Source of the DNA: Candidatus Rokuibacteriota bacterium
GTDB lineage: Bacteria; Methylomirabilota; Methylomirabilia; Rokubacteriales; CSP1-6
Reading direction: 5' to 3'
Assembly (NCBI GenBank): GCA_016200085.1
Contig: JACQFL010000004.1
Location: forward strand, 1-64,000
DNA length: 64,000 nt
Numbering within the stretch: position 1 is the first letter of the stretch; each line of letters starts with the position of its first letter. Positions 19,325 through 28,617 of this stretch are shown here, one piece after another. The notes under the pieces were generated by a model that saw nothing but the letters and a program-made list of their open reading frames with translations, did no database searches and was not told the DNA's origin. A program made the translations under genes and the position numbers.

Positions 19325-20554
19325 ATGAGCCGGCGGCCTCTCTTCTACGGCTGGGTGGTCCTCGCCGCGTGCACGAGCGTGGTCTGCGTTGGCCTGGGCG
19401 CGATGTTCTCGCTCGCGGTGTTCGTCAAGCCGATCGAGGAGGCCACGGGCTGGAGCCGCAGCGGCATCTCGACGATCGCGCTGATCAACTGGCTCGCCAT
19501 GGGCGCCGGCTCGTTCTTCTGGGGGGCGCTGTCCGATCGCTACGGCGGCCGCGTCGTCGCCCTGGCGGGCGGGCTGCTGCTCGGCGCCGGGCTCGTCGCC
19601 TCCAGCCAGGCCACGTCCCTCGGCGCGCTCTTCGTGACGTACGGGGTGCTGGTGGGCTTCGGCGTCGGCGCGTTCTACGCGCCCCTCACGGTCACGGCGG
19701 CGAAGTGGTTCCCGAACCGGCGCGGCCTCGCGGTGGGCACGGTCTCGGCCGGCATCGGGATCGGCGTGCTCGTGACGGCGCCCTTCGCGCGCTGGCTCAT
19801 CATCCGCTACGACTGGCAGGCGGCCATGGCGATCCTCGGGGATCTGTCGTGGCTCCTGATCCTGCCCGTCGCGCTCCTGATCCGCGAGCACCCGCCGGTG
19901 CCGGCCTCGGCCGTGCCGCAGGCGGGCGGGGCGCGCGAGCGTGACTTCACGGCGGCCGGGGTCATGCGCACGCCGCAGTTCTGGGCCATCGCGATCACCC
20001 ACTTCGCCTGCTGCGCCGCCCATTCCGGGCCGATCTTCCACATGGTGACCCACGCCGGAGACCAGGGGATCGCGCGGATGGCGGCGGCGACGGTGCTGAG
20101 CGTCTCCGGCCTCTCCTCGGTGGCCGGGCGCATCGCCACCGGCATGCTGGCCGATCGCTACGGAGCCAAGCCGACCCTCGTGGCCGGCCTGGCCGTGCAG
20201 GCGGTCCTGGTGTTTCTCTACCTGTTCGCCCACAACCTGCTCGCCTTCTACGTCCTGGCGCTCGTCTTCGGCCTGTCGTACGGCGGCGTGATGCCGCTCT
20301 ACGCCCTGCTCGTGCGCGAGTACTTCGGCGAGAAGGTGATGGGCGCCGCGTACGGTGGGGTGTTCCTGATCTCCACGCTCGGCATGGGCCTCGGCTCGTA
20401 CGCCGGCGGCTTCATCTACGATCACTTCGGCAGCTACGCGTGGCTCTTCATGACCTCGGCGCTCATCGGCGCGCTGGGGGTCTTCGTGGCCATGACGTTC
20501 CGCCCGCCCCGGATGCTCGCCACGCCGGTCCCCGCCATCGCCGGCGGCCGCTGA
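19325..20554 (+). CDS. MFS transporter, oxalate/formate antiporter (OFA)-like
   Basis: 409-residue twelve-helix carrier. The N-terminus FYGWVVLAACTSVVCVGLGAMFSLAVF and the GALSDRYGGRVV loop 2-3 motif are typical of the OFA/monocarboxylate branch, and ADRYGAKP repeats the motif in the second half. Probably moves small organic acids; the exact substrate is unknown. It follows the other MFS gene by 8 bp and ends the kdsB transcription unit. Confidence 0.87.
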   Translation: MSRRPLFYGWVVLAACTSVVCVGLGAMFSLAVFVKPIEEATGWSRSGISTIALINWLAMGAGSFFWGALSDRYGGRVVALAGGLLLGAGLVASSQATSLGALFVTYGVLVGFGVGAFYAPLTVTAAKWFPNRRGLAVGTVSAGIGIGVLVTAPFARWLIIRYDWQAAMAILGDLSWLLILPVALLIREHPPVPASAVPQAGGARERDFTAAGVMRTPQFWAIAITHFACCAAHSGPIFHMVTHAGDQGIARMAAATVLSVSGLSSVAGRIATGMLADRYGAKPTLVAGLAVQAVLVFLYLFAHNLLAFYVLALVFGLSYGGVMPLYALLVREYFGEKVMGAAYGGVFLISTLGMGLGSYAGGFIYDHFGSYAWLFMTSALIGALGVFVAMTFRPPRMLATPVPAIAGGR

Positions 20555-20643
20555 GCCGAGCAGGCTGCTGAGCACGGCGCCGCGGGGGCGTACGGCTCGC
20601 CGTCGGGAGCGGATCTCGCCGCGCGCAGCCTGCGCGGCTGCCG

Positions 20644-20673
20644 TTGACACTCCCGGGGGGACGGTGTTATCAA
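20644..20673 (+). promoter_or_regulatory. Promoter of the eroded sugar ABC operon
   Basis: Consensus TTGACA, 18-bp spacer and TATCAA, about 115 bp upstream of the Tat-leader stub at 20788. Confidence 0.6.
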
Positions 20674-20787
20674 TTCGTCACATTTCCCGGAGGTTTAGCC
20701 CGCGCGGCCGCCCGTGCCCCGACCCCGTGGACAACACCTGACCCCTGGACGGCGAAGCGTCCAGTCCGATCAAGGAGGATCTGTCGG

Positions 20788-20886
20788 ATGAAGAGCGGCA
20801 TCGACCGGCGTGAGTTCATCAGGGTCTCCGGCGCCACGGCGGCCGTCGCCGTCACGATCAAGATCGAAGATCGGAAGGACGGGTAA
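20788..20886 (+). pseudogene. Tat leader stub of a lost sugar-binding protein
   Basis: Only 32 residues: MKSGIDRREFIRVSGATAAVA is a normal twin-arginine leader start, but after it comes VTIKIEDRKDG and a stop where 400 or more residues of binding protein would be expected. The ribosome-binding site AAGGAGG is strong and the promoter intact. In CUT1 sugar ABC operons the order is binding protein, permease, permease, ATPase; here the binding protein body and first permease appear deleted, leaving the leader joined to the last codons of a preceding gene. Deletion is inferred from context. Confidence 0.6.
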
Positions 20887-21739
20887 ATGCTCATCGAGCG
20901 GAAGTGGAAGAAGTGGGTGTACTTCTACATCCCGCTCACCCTCTTCATCATCGGCACCCTCTTCCCGTTCTACTGGATGTTCATCACCGCCATCCGGGCC
21001 CGACTCCGAGCTCTACCGCTCCTGGCGTGCCGTCAACAACGCGCCCTTCTGGACGCTGCACCCGACGATCGAGCACTTCCGCGACCTGATGGCCAAGACC
21101 ACGTTCCCGCACTGGCTGTGGAACACGTTCTTCATCGCGGTGTTCTCCACGATCATCTCGCTCTTCTGCGGCCTGCTCGCGGGCTACGCGCTCGGCCGGC
21201 TGAAGTTCCCCATGGCGGGCACGCTGGGGACCTCGATCTTCGTGACGTACCTGGTGCCGCCGACGCTGCTCTTCATCCCGCTCGCCAACATCATCCGCAC
21301 GTTCCAGCTCGGCGACACGCCGTGGGCCCTGATCCTCACCTATCCGACGTTCCTCATCCCCTTCTGCACCTGGCTCCTCATGGGGTACTTCAAGACCATC
21401 CCCAAGGAGCTCGAGGAGTGCGCGCGCATCGACGGGGCCACGCGCTTCGGGGCGATGGTGCGCATCATCTTTCCCATCGCGGTGCCCGGCATCCTCTCGG
21501 CGGGGATCTTCGCCTTCACCCTGTCCTGGAACGAGTTCATCTATGCGCTGGTGTTCCTGTCGTCGCCCGAGAAGAAGACGGTGCCCGTGGGCGTCGTCTC
21601 CGAGCTCATCCGCGGCGACATCTACTTCTGGGGGCAGCTCATGGCGGGGGCCCTGCTCGGCTCGATCCCCGTCGCCCTCGTGTACTCGTTCTTCGTGGAA
21701 TACTACGTCACCGGGCTCACGGGCTCGGTCAAGGGCTGA
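20887..21739 (+). pseudogene. Carbohydrate ABC transporter permease (CUT1, MalG-type), frameshifted
   Basis: Inner-membrane permease of about 283 residues once repaired. The first 36 residues (MLIERKWKKWVYFYIPLTLFIIG...FITAIR) lie in one frame. The rest (PDSELYRSW onward to the TGA at 21739) lies in another, and one extra base near 20998 separates them. The EAA loop EECARIDGATRFGAM that contacts the ATPase and six helices are present. Gene starts directly at the end of the leader stub and is followed by its UgpC/MalK-type ATPase. The single-base change may be a real mutation or a sequence error. Confidence 0.75.
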
Positions 21740-21814
21740 CGCCGCCGGCGCCGCCCGCAGCGCCCGGAGCACGTCCCGGCCCCGGGGAACCTATTTGAGG
21801 GACAGGAGAGATCA

Positions 21815-22906
<1,092 letters not shown>

Positions 22907-22941
22907 CTAACTCGGAGGGGGGCTGCGCCCCCCTTCCGAGC

Positions 22942-23020
22942 GTCGGAGGGGGCCTCGACGGCCCCCTCCGAAACCTCCCCCAGCGAAAGGGATTGCGCGG
23001 GCAAAGCCCGCGCTCGGACG
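22942..23020. repeat. Dispersed palindromic repeat, copy A
   Basis: Two nested inverted repeats, GGGGGCC..GGCCCCC and GCGCGGGC..GCCCGCGC, flank a CCTCCCCCAG core. A second copy, in the opposite orientation, lies at 42551-42632 with most positions conserved. Both sit in short intergenic gaps. Confidence 0.65.
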
Positions 23021-23919
23021 TGGCGACACCACAGACTCGCAAACGAGAGATTCGGCGACTCGTCGTCGCGTATGCGCTCATGGCGCCGGCGCTGGTGCTC
23101 GTGCTGGGGGTGCTGGCGTATCCCGTCGGGTGGGAGGTGTGGGTCAGCCTGACGGACTTCTCGACGCGGCTCGACGGGCCACCCTCGTTCGTCGGGCTCG
23201 CGAACTACCTGGCGCTGGGGCGAGAGCCCGAATTCTGGCACGCGCTCACCGTCACCGTCGCGTACTTCGTGCTGACGACGGGCCTCAAGCTCGCGATCGG
23301 CACAGCCATGGCGGTGGCTCTCGCCGGGCCCTTTCGCGGCCGCGCGCTCGTCTTTCTCGCCGTGTTCCTGCCGTGGGCCTACCCGGGCAGCGTGACGGTG
23401 ATCGCGTGGTTCTGGATGCTGAACCCGCCGCTCCTGACGTCGTATGCCGTGGCCATGGGGGGCGTGAAGCACGCCTTCGACGGCCTCTTCGGCACCGGCG
23501 CGTGGGCGTTCCTCTCCGTCGCCCTCTTCAACGTCTGGCGCGGCGCCTCCTTCACCGCCGTCTTCCTGCTCGCCGGGCTCAACGCCCTGCCCACCGAGCT
23601 CTTCGACTACGCGCGCCTCGAGACGCGCAACGCCTGGCAGCGCTTCCTGGCCGTCACCCTGCCGCTGCTGCGGCCGTACCTCGCCCTCGCCGTGTTCCTC
23701 TCGTTCACCACGGCGTTCGCCGATCTCGCCAATGTCTGGATGCTCACCGGCGGCCGCATCGTGTTCCCGGTGCTCGGGACGCAGGCGTACTGGCTCGGCA
23801 TCCGCAACGGCCAGTTCGCGGAGGCGGCCGCGCGCTCGCTCTCGCTGGTGCCCCTGCTGGTGCTCGCGCTCGTGGTGCTCTTCCGCTGGTTCGACCCGCC
23901 GCGGGAGCGCGCCGCGTGA
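23020..23919 (+). CDS. Carbohydrate ABC transporter permease (MalF/UgpA type)
   Basis: First membrane subunit of a CUT1 importer, 299 residues from the GTG at 23020, which lies at the edge of the dispersed repeat. Helices start at VVAYALMAPALVLVLGVLAYP; the EAA loop reads FDYARLETRNAWQRFLAVTLPLL. No binding protein precedes it; the upstream ATPase may serve it. Pairs with the permease 13 bp downstream. Confidence 0.88.
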   Translation: MATPQTRKREIRRLVVAYALMAPALVLVLGVLAYPVGWEVWVSLTDFSTRLDGPPSFVGLANYLALGREPEFWHALTVTVAYFVLTTGLKLAIGTAMAVALAGPFRGRALVFLAVFLPWAYPGSVTVIAWFWMLNPPLLTSYAVAMGGVKHAFDGLFGTGAWAFLSVALFNVWRGASFTAVFLLAGLNALPTELFDYARLETRNAWQRFLAVTLPLLRPYLALAVFLSFTTAFADLANVWMLTGGRIVFPVLGTQAYWLGIRNGQFAEAAARSLSLVPLLVLALVVLFRWFDPPRERAA

Positions 23920-23932
23920 GCGGGCCGCGCGC

Positions 23933-24805
23933 GTGACGCGCGTGGCTTCGAGGCGCGCGCGCCGCGTGGCCCAGGGCACGCTGATGGCGCTCATCGCGGC
24001 CTACAGCCTCTTCCCGATCTACTTCATCACCGTGCAGTCGCTGAAGACGCCCCAGGAGGACGTCTTCGGCAGCCCGCTCTGGGTCACCGACCCGAGCTTC
24101 GAGAACTACACCGAGCTCTTCGAGGGGGCGAAGGCCCGCCCGCGCGGCTTCGTCATCCTGCCCCGCGTGCCCTTTCTCGACTGGCTCGCCAACTCCGCCC
24201 TCGTGCTCGCGGGCAGCCTCGCCGTCACCCTCGCCGCCGCCGTGCTCGCCGCCTACGCGCTCGGGCGGCTCCAGCCCCCCGGCTGGCGCTGGTGGCGCCG
24301 CGCGCTCTTCGCGACGTACGTCGTCCCGCACACCATCCTGTTCGTCCCGCTCTACCAGGTCATCATCCGTCTCGGCCTCGACGACAGCCACGGCGCGCTC
24401 GTGCTCATCTACTCGACCATGGCCCTGCCCTTCTGCGTGTGGATCCTCTCGGCGTACTACCAGCATTTGCCCCGCGAGATCGAGGAGGCCGCGCTCATCG
24501 AGGGCGCCTCGCCGGCGACCGCGTTCGTGCGCATCGTGCTGCCGATGAGCCGCAACGTCCTGATCGCCGCCGCCCTGTTCACGGTGGGCACGGTGGGCAA
24601 CGACTTCATGCTCGCCTCGATCTTCCTGCTCGATCCGACGAAGCAGACGGTGGCGGCGGGGCTGGGCGTGATGGACGTGAGCCTGGAAGAGCTGGTCACC
24701 GTCGCGGGGGTCAACCTCGCGGCGATCCCCGTGGCCGCCGCCTGCGCGGTGTTCGCGCGGGGCTACGTGCGGGGGCTCACCGCGGCGATGGTGGAGGGGG
24801 CGTGA
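23933..24805 (+). CDS. Carbohydrate ABC transporter permease (MalG/UgpE type)
   Basis: Second membrane subunit of the importer, 290 residues, GTG start 13 bp after the partner permease. Helix 1 is LMALIAAYSLFPIYFITVQSL; the EAA loop reads EIEEAALIEGASPATAF. About six helices. It carries a longer periplasmic loop (DVFGSPLWVTDPSFENYTEL) than the frameshifted homologue at 20887. Substrate unknown. Confidence 0.88.
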   Translation: MTRVASRRARRVAQGTLMALIAAYSLFPIYFITVQSLKTPQEDVFGSPLWVTDPSFENYTELFEGAKARPRGFVILPRVPFLDWLANSALVLAGSLAVTLAAAVLAAYALGRLQPPGWRWWRRALFATYVVPHTILFVPLYQVIIRLGLDDSHGALVLIYSTMALPFCVWILSAYYQHLPREIEEAALIEGASPATAFVRIVLPMSRNVLIAAALFTVGTVGNDFMLASIFLLDPTKQTVAAGLGVMDVSLEELVTVAGVNLAAIPVAAACAVFARGYVRGLTAAMVEGA

Positions 24806-24889
24806 GGATGAGGCCGCGCGACGGATCCTGGCGAAGGTCTTCCCACAAGCACTCCCCGGCCTGAGGTTCTCGCTGAAACGGCCCGTCAT

Positions 24890-24918
24890 TTGACGCCTTC
24901 CGGGCCGTCGGCTAGAAT
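24890..24918 (+). promoter_or_regulatory. Promoter of the toxin-antitoxin pair
   Basis: TTGACG, 17-bp spacer, TAGAAT. Transcription should start about 24925, inside the array of 10-bp repeats that follows directly. Confidence 0.65.
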
Positions 24919-24923
24919 CCTGG

Positions 24924-24960
24924 TAACACCAAGTAACACCAAGTAACACCAAGTAACACC
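24924..24960 (+). repeat. Four 10-bp direct repeats, probable autoregulatory operator
   Basis: TAACACC occurs four times at exact 10-bp spacing (unit TAACACCAAG), one helical turn per unit, between the promoter and the antitoxin start. Ribbon-helix-helix antitoxins bind such phased arrays to repress their own operon, so this is the likely operator. The role is inferred from position. Confidence 0.65.
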
Positions 24961-24970
24961 GAGGGCAGCT

Positions 24971-25267
24971 ATGCGCACCCGTCACACCATGACCGTGTCC
25001 CTGCCGCCCGCGATGGCCCGCGAGGTCGAGGCGGTCCGGAGATCTGAACACCGTACCCGCTCCGAACTGGTCCGCGAAGCCCTGCGGACGTACTTCACCG
25101 TGCGCCACGCCTACACACCCACCCAGCCAGAGCTCCGCGCGATCGAACGAGGCCGCGCAGCCTTCCGCCGGGGCGACTCGATCACCCTCGATGACTTCCG
25201 AGCCTCCGTGGACGCTGCGGGTCGCAAAGCCCGCGCAAAAAAGCGTCCGGCGCGCGCCACGGCCTGA
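24971..25267 (+). CDS. Ribbon-helix-helix antitoxin (CopG/ParD-like)
   Basis: 98 residues. The N-terminal strand and helices MTVSLPPAMAREVEAVRRSEHRTRSELVREALRTYF form a complete ribbon-helix-helix DNA-binding domain (residues 7-42); the C-terminal half is charged and suited to wrap a toxin. The first gene of a two-gene unit, with a phased-repeat operator just upstream. Its last 77 bp overlap the toxin gene in another frame, a strong sign of coupled expression. Confidence 0.85.
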   Translation: MRTRHTMTVSLPPAMAREVEAVRRSEHRTRSELVREALRTYFTVRHAYTPTQPELRAIERGRAAFRRGDSITLDDFRASVDAAGRKARAKKRPARATA

Positions 25268-25469
25268 ACGCGAGCGCCTCATGAAGGCGCTCGGCGAGAT
25301 GCAGCGAAACCCGTTCACGGGCGATGTCGCACGTCTCAAGGACCAACCCTCCGCCTTTCGCCGGCGAGTCGGCGATTGGCGGGTTTTCTTTGATGTCCAT
25401 CCGGACGCCCGCCTGGTCGAGGTGACCGCCATCGCGCGGCGCACGACGACCACCTACCGCAAACGGTAG
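25191..25469 (+). CDS. RelE/ParE-family toxin
   Basis: 92 residues. WTLRVAKPAQKSVRRAPRPERERLMKALGEM and RVGDWRVFFDVHPDARLVEVTAIARR match the RelE fold, whose members cleave ribosome-bound mRNA or, in the ParE branch, poison gyrase. RelE-like members of this type begin with the WTLRVAK strand, so the ATG at 25191 gives the right N-terminus despite the long overlap with the antitoxin. The branch, and so the target, is not certain. Confidence 0.85.
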   Translation: MTSEPPWTLRVAKPAQKSVRRAPRPERERLMKALGEMQRNPFTGDVARLKDQPSAFRRRVGDWRVFFDVHPDARLVEVTAIARRTTTTYRKR

Positions 25470-25528
25470 GTCCACCCGTCACTTGCCGCGAGAGATCTTC
25501 GCGTCTGCCTCAGGTTTGCGCGGCTCGA

Positions 25529-26407
25529 CTACAGTGATTGCGCTGGGACGACGAGGTGTTCTCGCAGCTCTCCCAACGCTGCTTCGAGGCGCTCCGGTGC
25601 GACAGTTGGGAGCCGCACGACGAGGTGCCGCACTCCGGCGTGTCGATACTGTTGCAACCCCTCGCGTGTCACCGGCGCGTTTGCCACGACGCCAATGAAG
25701 AGATCATCGACGTTCCGACCAGCCTCTGTGGCGTACTGGTTCAGGCGCTGCACCAGGGGCGCGGCTTCCTGGGAAGAGAGGTGGAAGCCGAGCCAGCCAT
25801 CACCGACCTCGACGGCCCGACGCAAGGCTGGCACCGTATGGCCCCCGAAAATGATGGGGGGATGCGGTTTCTGTATCGGTTTTGGAAACGATTTCACCGG
25901 CGGAAAGGCACAAAACTCTCCTTGAAAGGACGGCGTATCCTGAGTCCACAGCACGCGCATGACCTCGAGGTATTCACACGTGCGCTGCGCTCGACGCTCC
26001 GGAGGAATCCCGAGCGCTTGAAACTCCTCTGTGAGCCAGCCAATGCCAACCCCGAAGAGCAACCGGCCTTTCGAAAGCCGGTCCAAGCTGGCGACGAGCT
26101 TCGCGGTGATGAGGGGGTTACGCTGCGGGACCAGACAGATACCCGTCGCCAATTTGATCCGGCTGGTGTGTGCGGCGGCAAAGGCCAGCGTCACGAACGG
26201 GTCGAGGAGATCCGCATCCGTGACAGAGATTTTCCCGCTTTCGTTATACGGATAGCGTGACGTATAGCTGTCCTGGGCGAAGAGGACCACATGTTCCGGC
26301 GCCCACAGCGATGCAAACCCCATGTCGTCGGCGGTGCGGGCAATCTGACCGACGATGTCTGGATCGGCAGTTCGCGCGACCCCAATCGAAAACAGTCCGA
26401 CTTCCAT
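25529..26407 (-). CDS. LLM class F420-dependent oxidoreductase
   Basis: Luciferase-like TIM-barrel flavin/F420 enzyme of 292 residues. Family segments: ADDMGFASLWAPEHVV near 27, a LATGICLVPQRNPLITAK strand-helix near 90, DRLSKGRLLFGVGIGW, and PPIIFGGHTVPALRRA. Start chosen at the ATG after GGGAGGGAGGG; the track frame is 32 codons longer. It is the F420-type subgroup by sequence style; the substrate is unknown. Stands alone and convergent to the toxin-antitoxin pair. Confidence 0.9.
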   Translation of the reverse strand: MEVGLFSIGVARTADPDIVGQIARTADDMGFASLWAPEHVVLFAQDSYTSRYPYNESGKISVTDADLLDPFVTLAFAAAHTSRIKLATGICLVPQRNPLITAKLVASLDRLSKGRLLFGVGIGWLTEEFQALGIPPERRAQRTCEYLEVMRVLWTQDTPSFQGEFCAFPPVKSFPKPIQKPHPPIIFGGHTVPALRRAVEVGDGWLGFHLSSQEAAPLVQRLNQYATEAGRNVDDLFIGVVANAPVTREGLQQYRHAGVRHLVVRLPTVAPERLEAALGELREHLVVPAQSL

Positions 26408-26763
26408 GACTACCCTCCCTCCCTCGCTGCAGACATGTTCGTCACCCCGCATGTGCCATGGCCCAGCCCCTTCGCCCACGTGCAGAGACACTCCCCTGGG
26501 CACATCATGGCCACTTCGCTGAACACTTCAGATCTTTCAGGGGCTTCGACGCTTGTGATGATTCCATGTTCGATTCGTAGTGCGCCTCGGCGACCAACGA
26601 GGGCTCCCGACCGTGCTGGCAATGTAGCGGCGCTGCGAAGCCCAACGTGTCTCATGGCCACACATCCGGGACCCTGTGACGTGCGCGTCGGCACTCAAGG
26701 TGAAGTCCTGGACTTGCTGGAGGGAAGACGGTCGATGTAGGTGATTGAAACGCCCCTTCCCCA
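26408..26763. other. Non-coding or degraded stretch
   Basis: About 350 bp with lower GC than its surroundings. No frame here has a start with a ribosome-binding site or a recognisable protein. It may contain the decayed 3' part of the truncated gene to its right. Confidence 0.4.
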
Positions 26764-26940
26764 TCACGTAGGGGCGATCATATCGAATCCGACGCGAGCG
26801 TATGCCATGACTTTCACGATCTTTCCATCCCATTGATCTGGGTTCGCGATCAACGTGATCAACGAGATCGGATAGACGACGTGCTCGTCCTCAGGCACGG
26901 CGGGTGAAGCCCCGACCGTCAGCAGACACCCGGCCGCCAT
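26764..26940 (-). pseudogene. Truncated secreted protein
   Basis: 58 residues: a short signal peptide (MAAGCLLTVGASPA) and a segment VVYPISLITLIANPDQWDGKIVKV. I associate this with a widespread small secreted family in which PISLIQLIANPEKYDGK-like sequence is followed by about 90 more residues. Here the frame stops soon after (FDMIAPT), so the gene looks truncated. The true start could lie further upstream. Family memory only; not verified. Confidence 0.45.
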
Positions 26941-27029
26941 GATCAACGTACCGATGTTGGTTCGACCGATGCGACAACGCGAGATCGTCCGGGTCTCTCT
27001 GTCCCCACGCGGTCCGGACACCCTGTGCT

Positions 27030-28043
27030 CTACGGCCGCAACCGGATCACCCGGTGCTGCGCGGACTCCGCGACGTACAGCCACCCCCGCCCGTCGGGCA
27101 CGATGCCCTCGGGGTCGGCGAGGCCGGAGGCGACGGTGGTCACGGCGCCCGCCGGGGAGACGTGGAACACGCGGCCGGTGTGGAAGCCGCCGCTGACGTA
27201 CGCGCCCCCCTGGCGGTCGGTGACCATGCTGATGCGGTCGTACTGCGCCGTGGGCAGGCGCGCGAAGAAGGTGAACGCGCCGTCGGAGGTGAGCCGGTAG
27301 AGATGGCCGCCCGATCCCAGCAAGAGGAGATCCCCGCCCGCCAGCGGCGCCACCGCCAGCAAGCGCGGCAGCATGCCCCCGCCCTTGCGGCCGCCCCAGC
27401 CGCGGGGAAACAGCGGCGCGAGGCTGGCCAGGCGGCGCGGCAAGGGGATCTGGGGATCGAGGGTCAGCCGGAACACGAGCGGGCCGCGGTAGTCCTCGTC
27501 CTTGAACTGCTCGAGCCCCGGCGGCGGGCGATCCTCCGCGCCGTGCGCGCGCGGGTCGAAGACGTAGTCGATGACGAGCAGGCGGCCCTCGGCGTCGAAG
27601 CTGAGCCCGCCGCTGCCCGCCAGGCGGGTGAGGCCCGTCGCGTAGAGCACGAGCCGGCCGTCCTCGCCCATGCGGAAGATGCGCGCGCCGTTCTCCTCCC
27701 CGAGATAGAGGTCACGGCTCCCGGACGGGATGGCGAGGCTCCCGAGCGTGGCCGCGGCGTGCTGAGCGAAGGGAATCCTCAGAGCGGGCTGCCGCGCGAG
27801 GTCGACCGGTAGCTCACCCTCGAGGTCGACGCGCGAGATCTCGGCGGCGGTGTCGCCGCGCGTGCCCGGGCTGAGCACGACGAGGATGCGTCCGTCGAGC
27901 GCCAGCTGCAGCGGGCGCGAGATGCCGGTGGCGACGATCTCGACCGCGGGCTGCGCATCGGGCGGTGGCGCCCAGGGCTCGAACGCGCAGAGCACGAGGG
28001 CGCCGGCCAGAGCGCCGGCGCCCCCGATTCGTGACGATCGCAC
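27030..28043 (-). CDS. Secreted beta-propeller (NHL/SMP-30-like) protein
   Basis: 337 residues, GTG start, with a signal peptide ending about residue 30 (ALAGALVLCAFEPWAPPPDAQ). The rest is a repeated pattern of four-stranded blades, e.g. DGRLVLYATGLTRLAGSGGLSFDAEGRLLVID and PEGIVPDGRGWLYVAESAQHRVIRL, the latter a typical NHL/gluconolactonase blade. Likely a periplasmic or extracellular scaffold or lactonase; no catalytic residues can be picked with certainty. It lies 48 bp downstream of a cupin gene on the same strand. Confidence 0.8.
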   Translation of the reverse strand: MRSSRIGGAGALAGALVLCAFEPWAPPPDAQPAVEIVATGISRPLQLALDGRILVVLSPGTRGDTAAEISRVDLEGELPVDLARQPALRIPFAQHAAATLGSLAIPSGSRDLYLGEENGARIFRMGEDGRLVLYATGLTRLAGSGGLSFDAEGRLLVIDYVFDPRAHGAEDRPPPGLEQFKDEDYRGPLVFRLTLDPQIPLPRRLASLAPLFPRGWGGRKGGGMLPRLLAVAPLAGGDLLLLGSGGHLYRLTSDGAFTFFARLPTAQYDRISMVTDRQGGAYVSGGFHTGRVFHVSPAGAVTTVASGLADPEGIVPDGRGWLYVAESAQHRVIRLRP

Positions 28044-28091
28044 CGTTCACACCTCCGCCGGCCGCGTCAGGCGGCGGCCGGCGTTCGGGCG

Positions 28092-28580
28092 TTACTCGTC
28101 GGCCTTGGCCTGCTCCGAGGTGGCGCCGCCCGGCGTGGCGAGCAGGAGCTGCAGGAAGCGCAGGGGCTTCGGCCCGGTGTTCATCGCGTTGAACCAGAGC
28201 CCGGTCGGCTGGGCGACCGATTGGCCCTCGCCGTGGTACTGGATCCCCGAGGTGCCGATCGGACCGCCGTCGGTGTCGACCACCAGCGTCCCCTCAAGGA
28301 CGTAGATGTACGAGGGCACGAGGAAGCGCATCTTGCCCGTCTGCCCGCCCGGCTCCAGGGTGAGCGTCTGGCCCATCAGCACGACGGGTACGGTCATCCC
28401 GATGCGGGGCATGACGCCCGTGGAGCTCACCGTCGGCACCGCCTTCACGCCCTTGGGCTGCGCGGGCTTGGCGTCCTGGGCCTGGGCGGGCGCGACGCCC
28501 GGCCCGCGGTACTGGGCGTGGGCGCCCGCGACGAACACGAACAGCCCAACGACGATGGCCACAGCAGTTCTCAGTCTCAT
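28092..28580 (-). CDS. Secreted cupin-domain protein
   Basis: 162 residues with a signal peptide (AVAIVVGLFVFVAGAHA). The domain from about 60 to 150 has the cupin pattern LTLEPGGQTGKMRF...IYVLEGTLVVDTDGG and IQYHGEGQSVAQP, a small beta-barrel often binding a metal; the usual HxH is replaced by PGGQTGK, so metal binding is doubtful. Downstream of two sugar permeases by 38 bp on the same strand. Confidence 0.75.
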   Translation of the reverse strand: MRLRTAVAIVVGLFVFVAGAHAQYRGPGVAPAQAQDAKPAQPKGVKAVPTVSSTGVMPRIGMTVPVVLMGQTLTLEPGGQTGKMRFLVPSYIYVLEGTLVVDTDGGPIGTSGIQYHGEGQSVAQPTGLWFNAMNTGPKPLRFLQLLLATPGGATSEQAKADE

Positions 28581-28617
28581 GATGCCCTCCCCGACTACGG
28601 TGTCGCGTGCACTGCGG

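Noticed and set aside
24924-24960. CRISPR array
   Set aside because: Four 10-bp units without spacers; position and size fit an operator of the toxin-antitoxin pair.
26291-26740. 149-codon plus-strand frame
   Set aside because: Runs antisense into the LLM oxidoreductase start region, with no ribosome-binding site and no recognisable protein.
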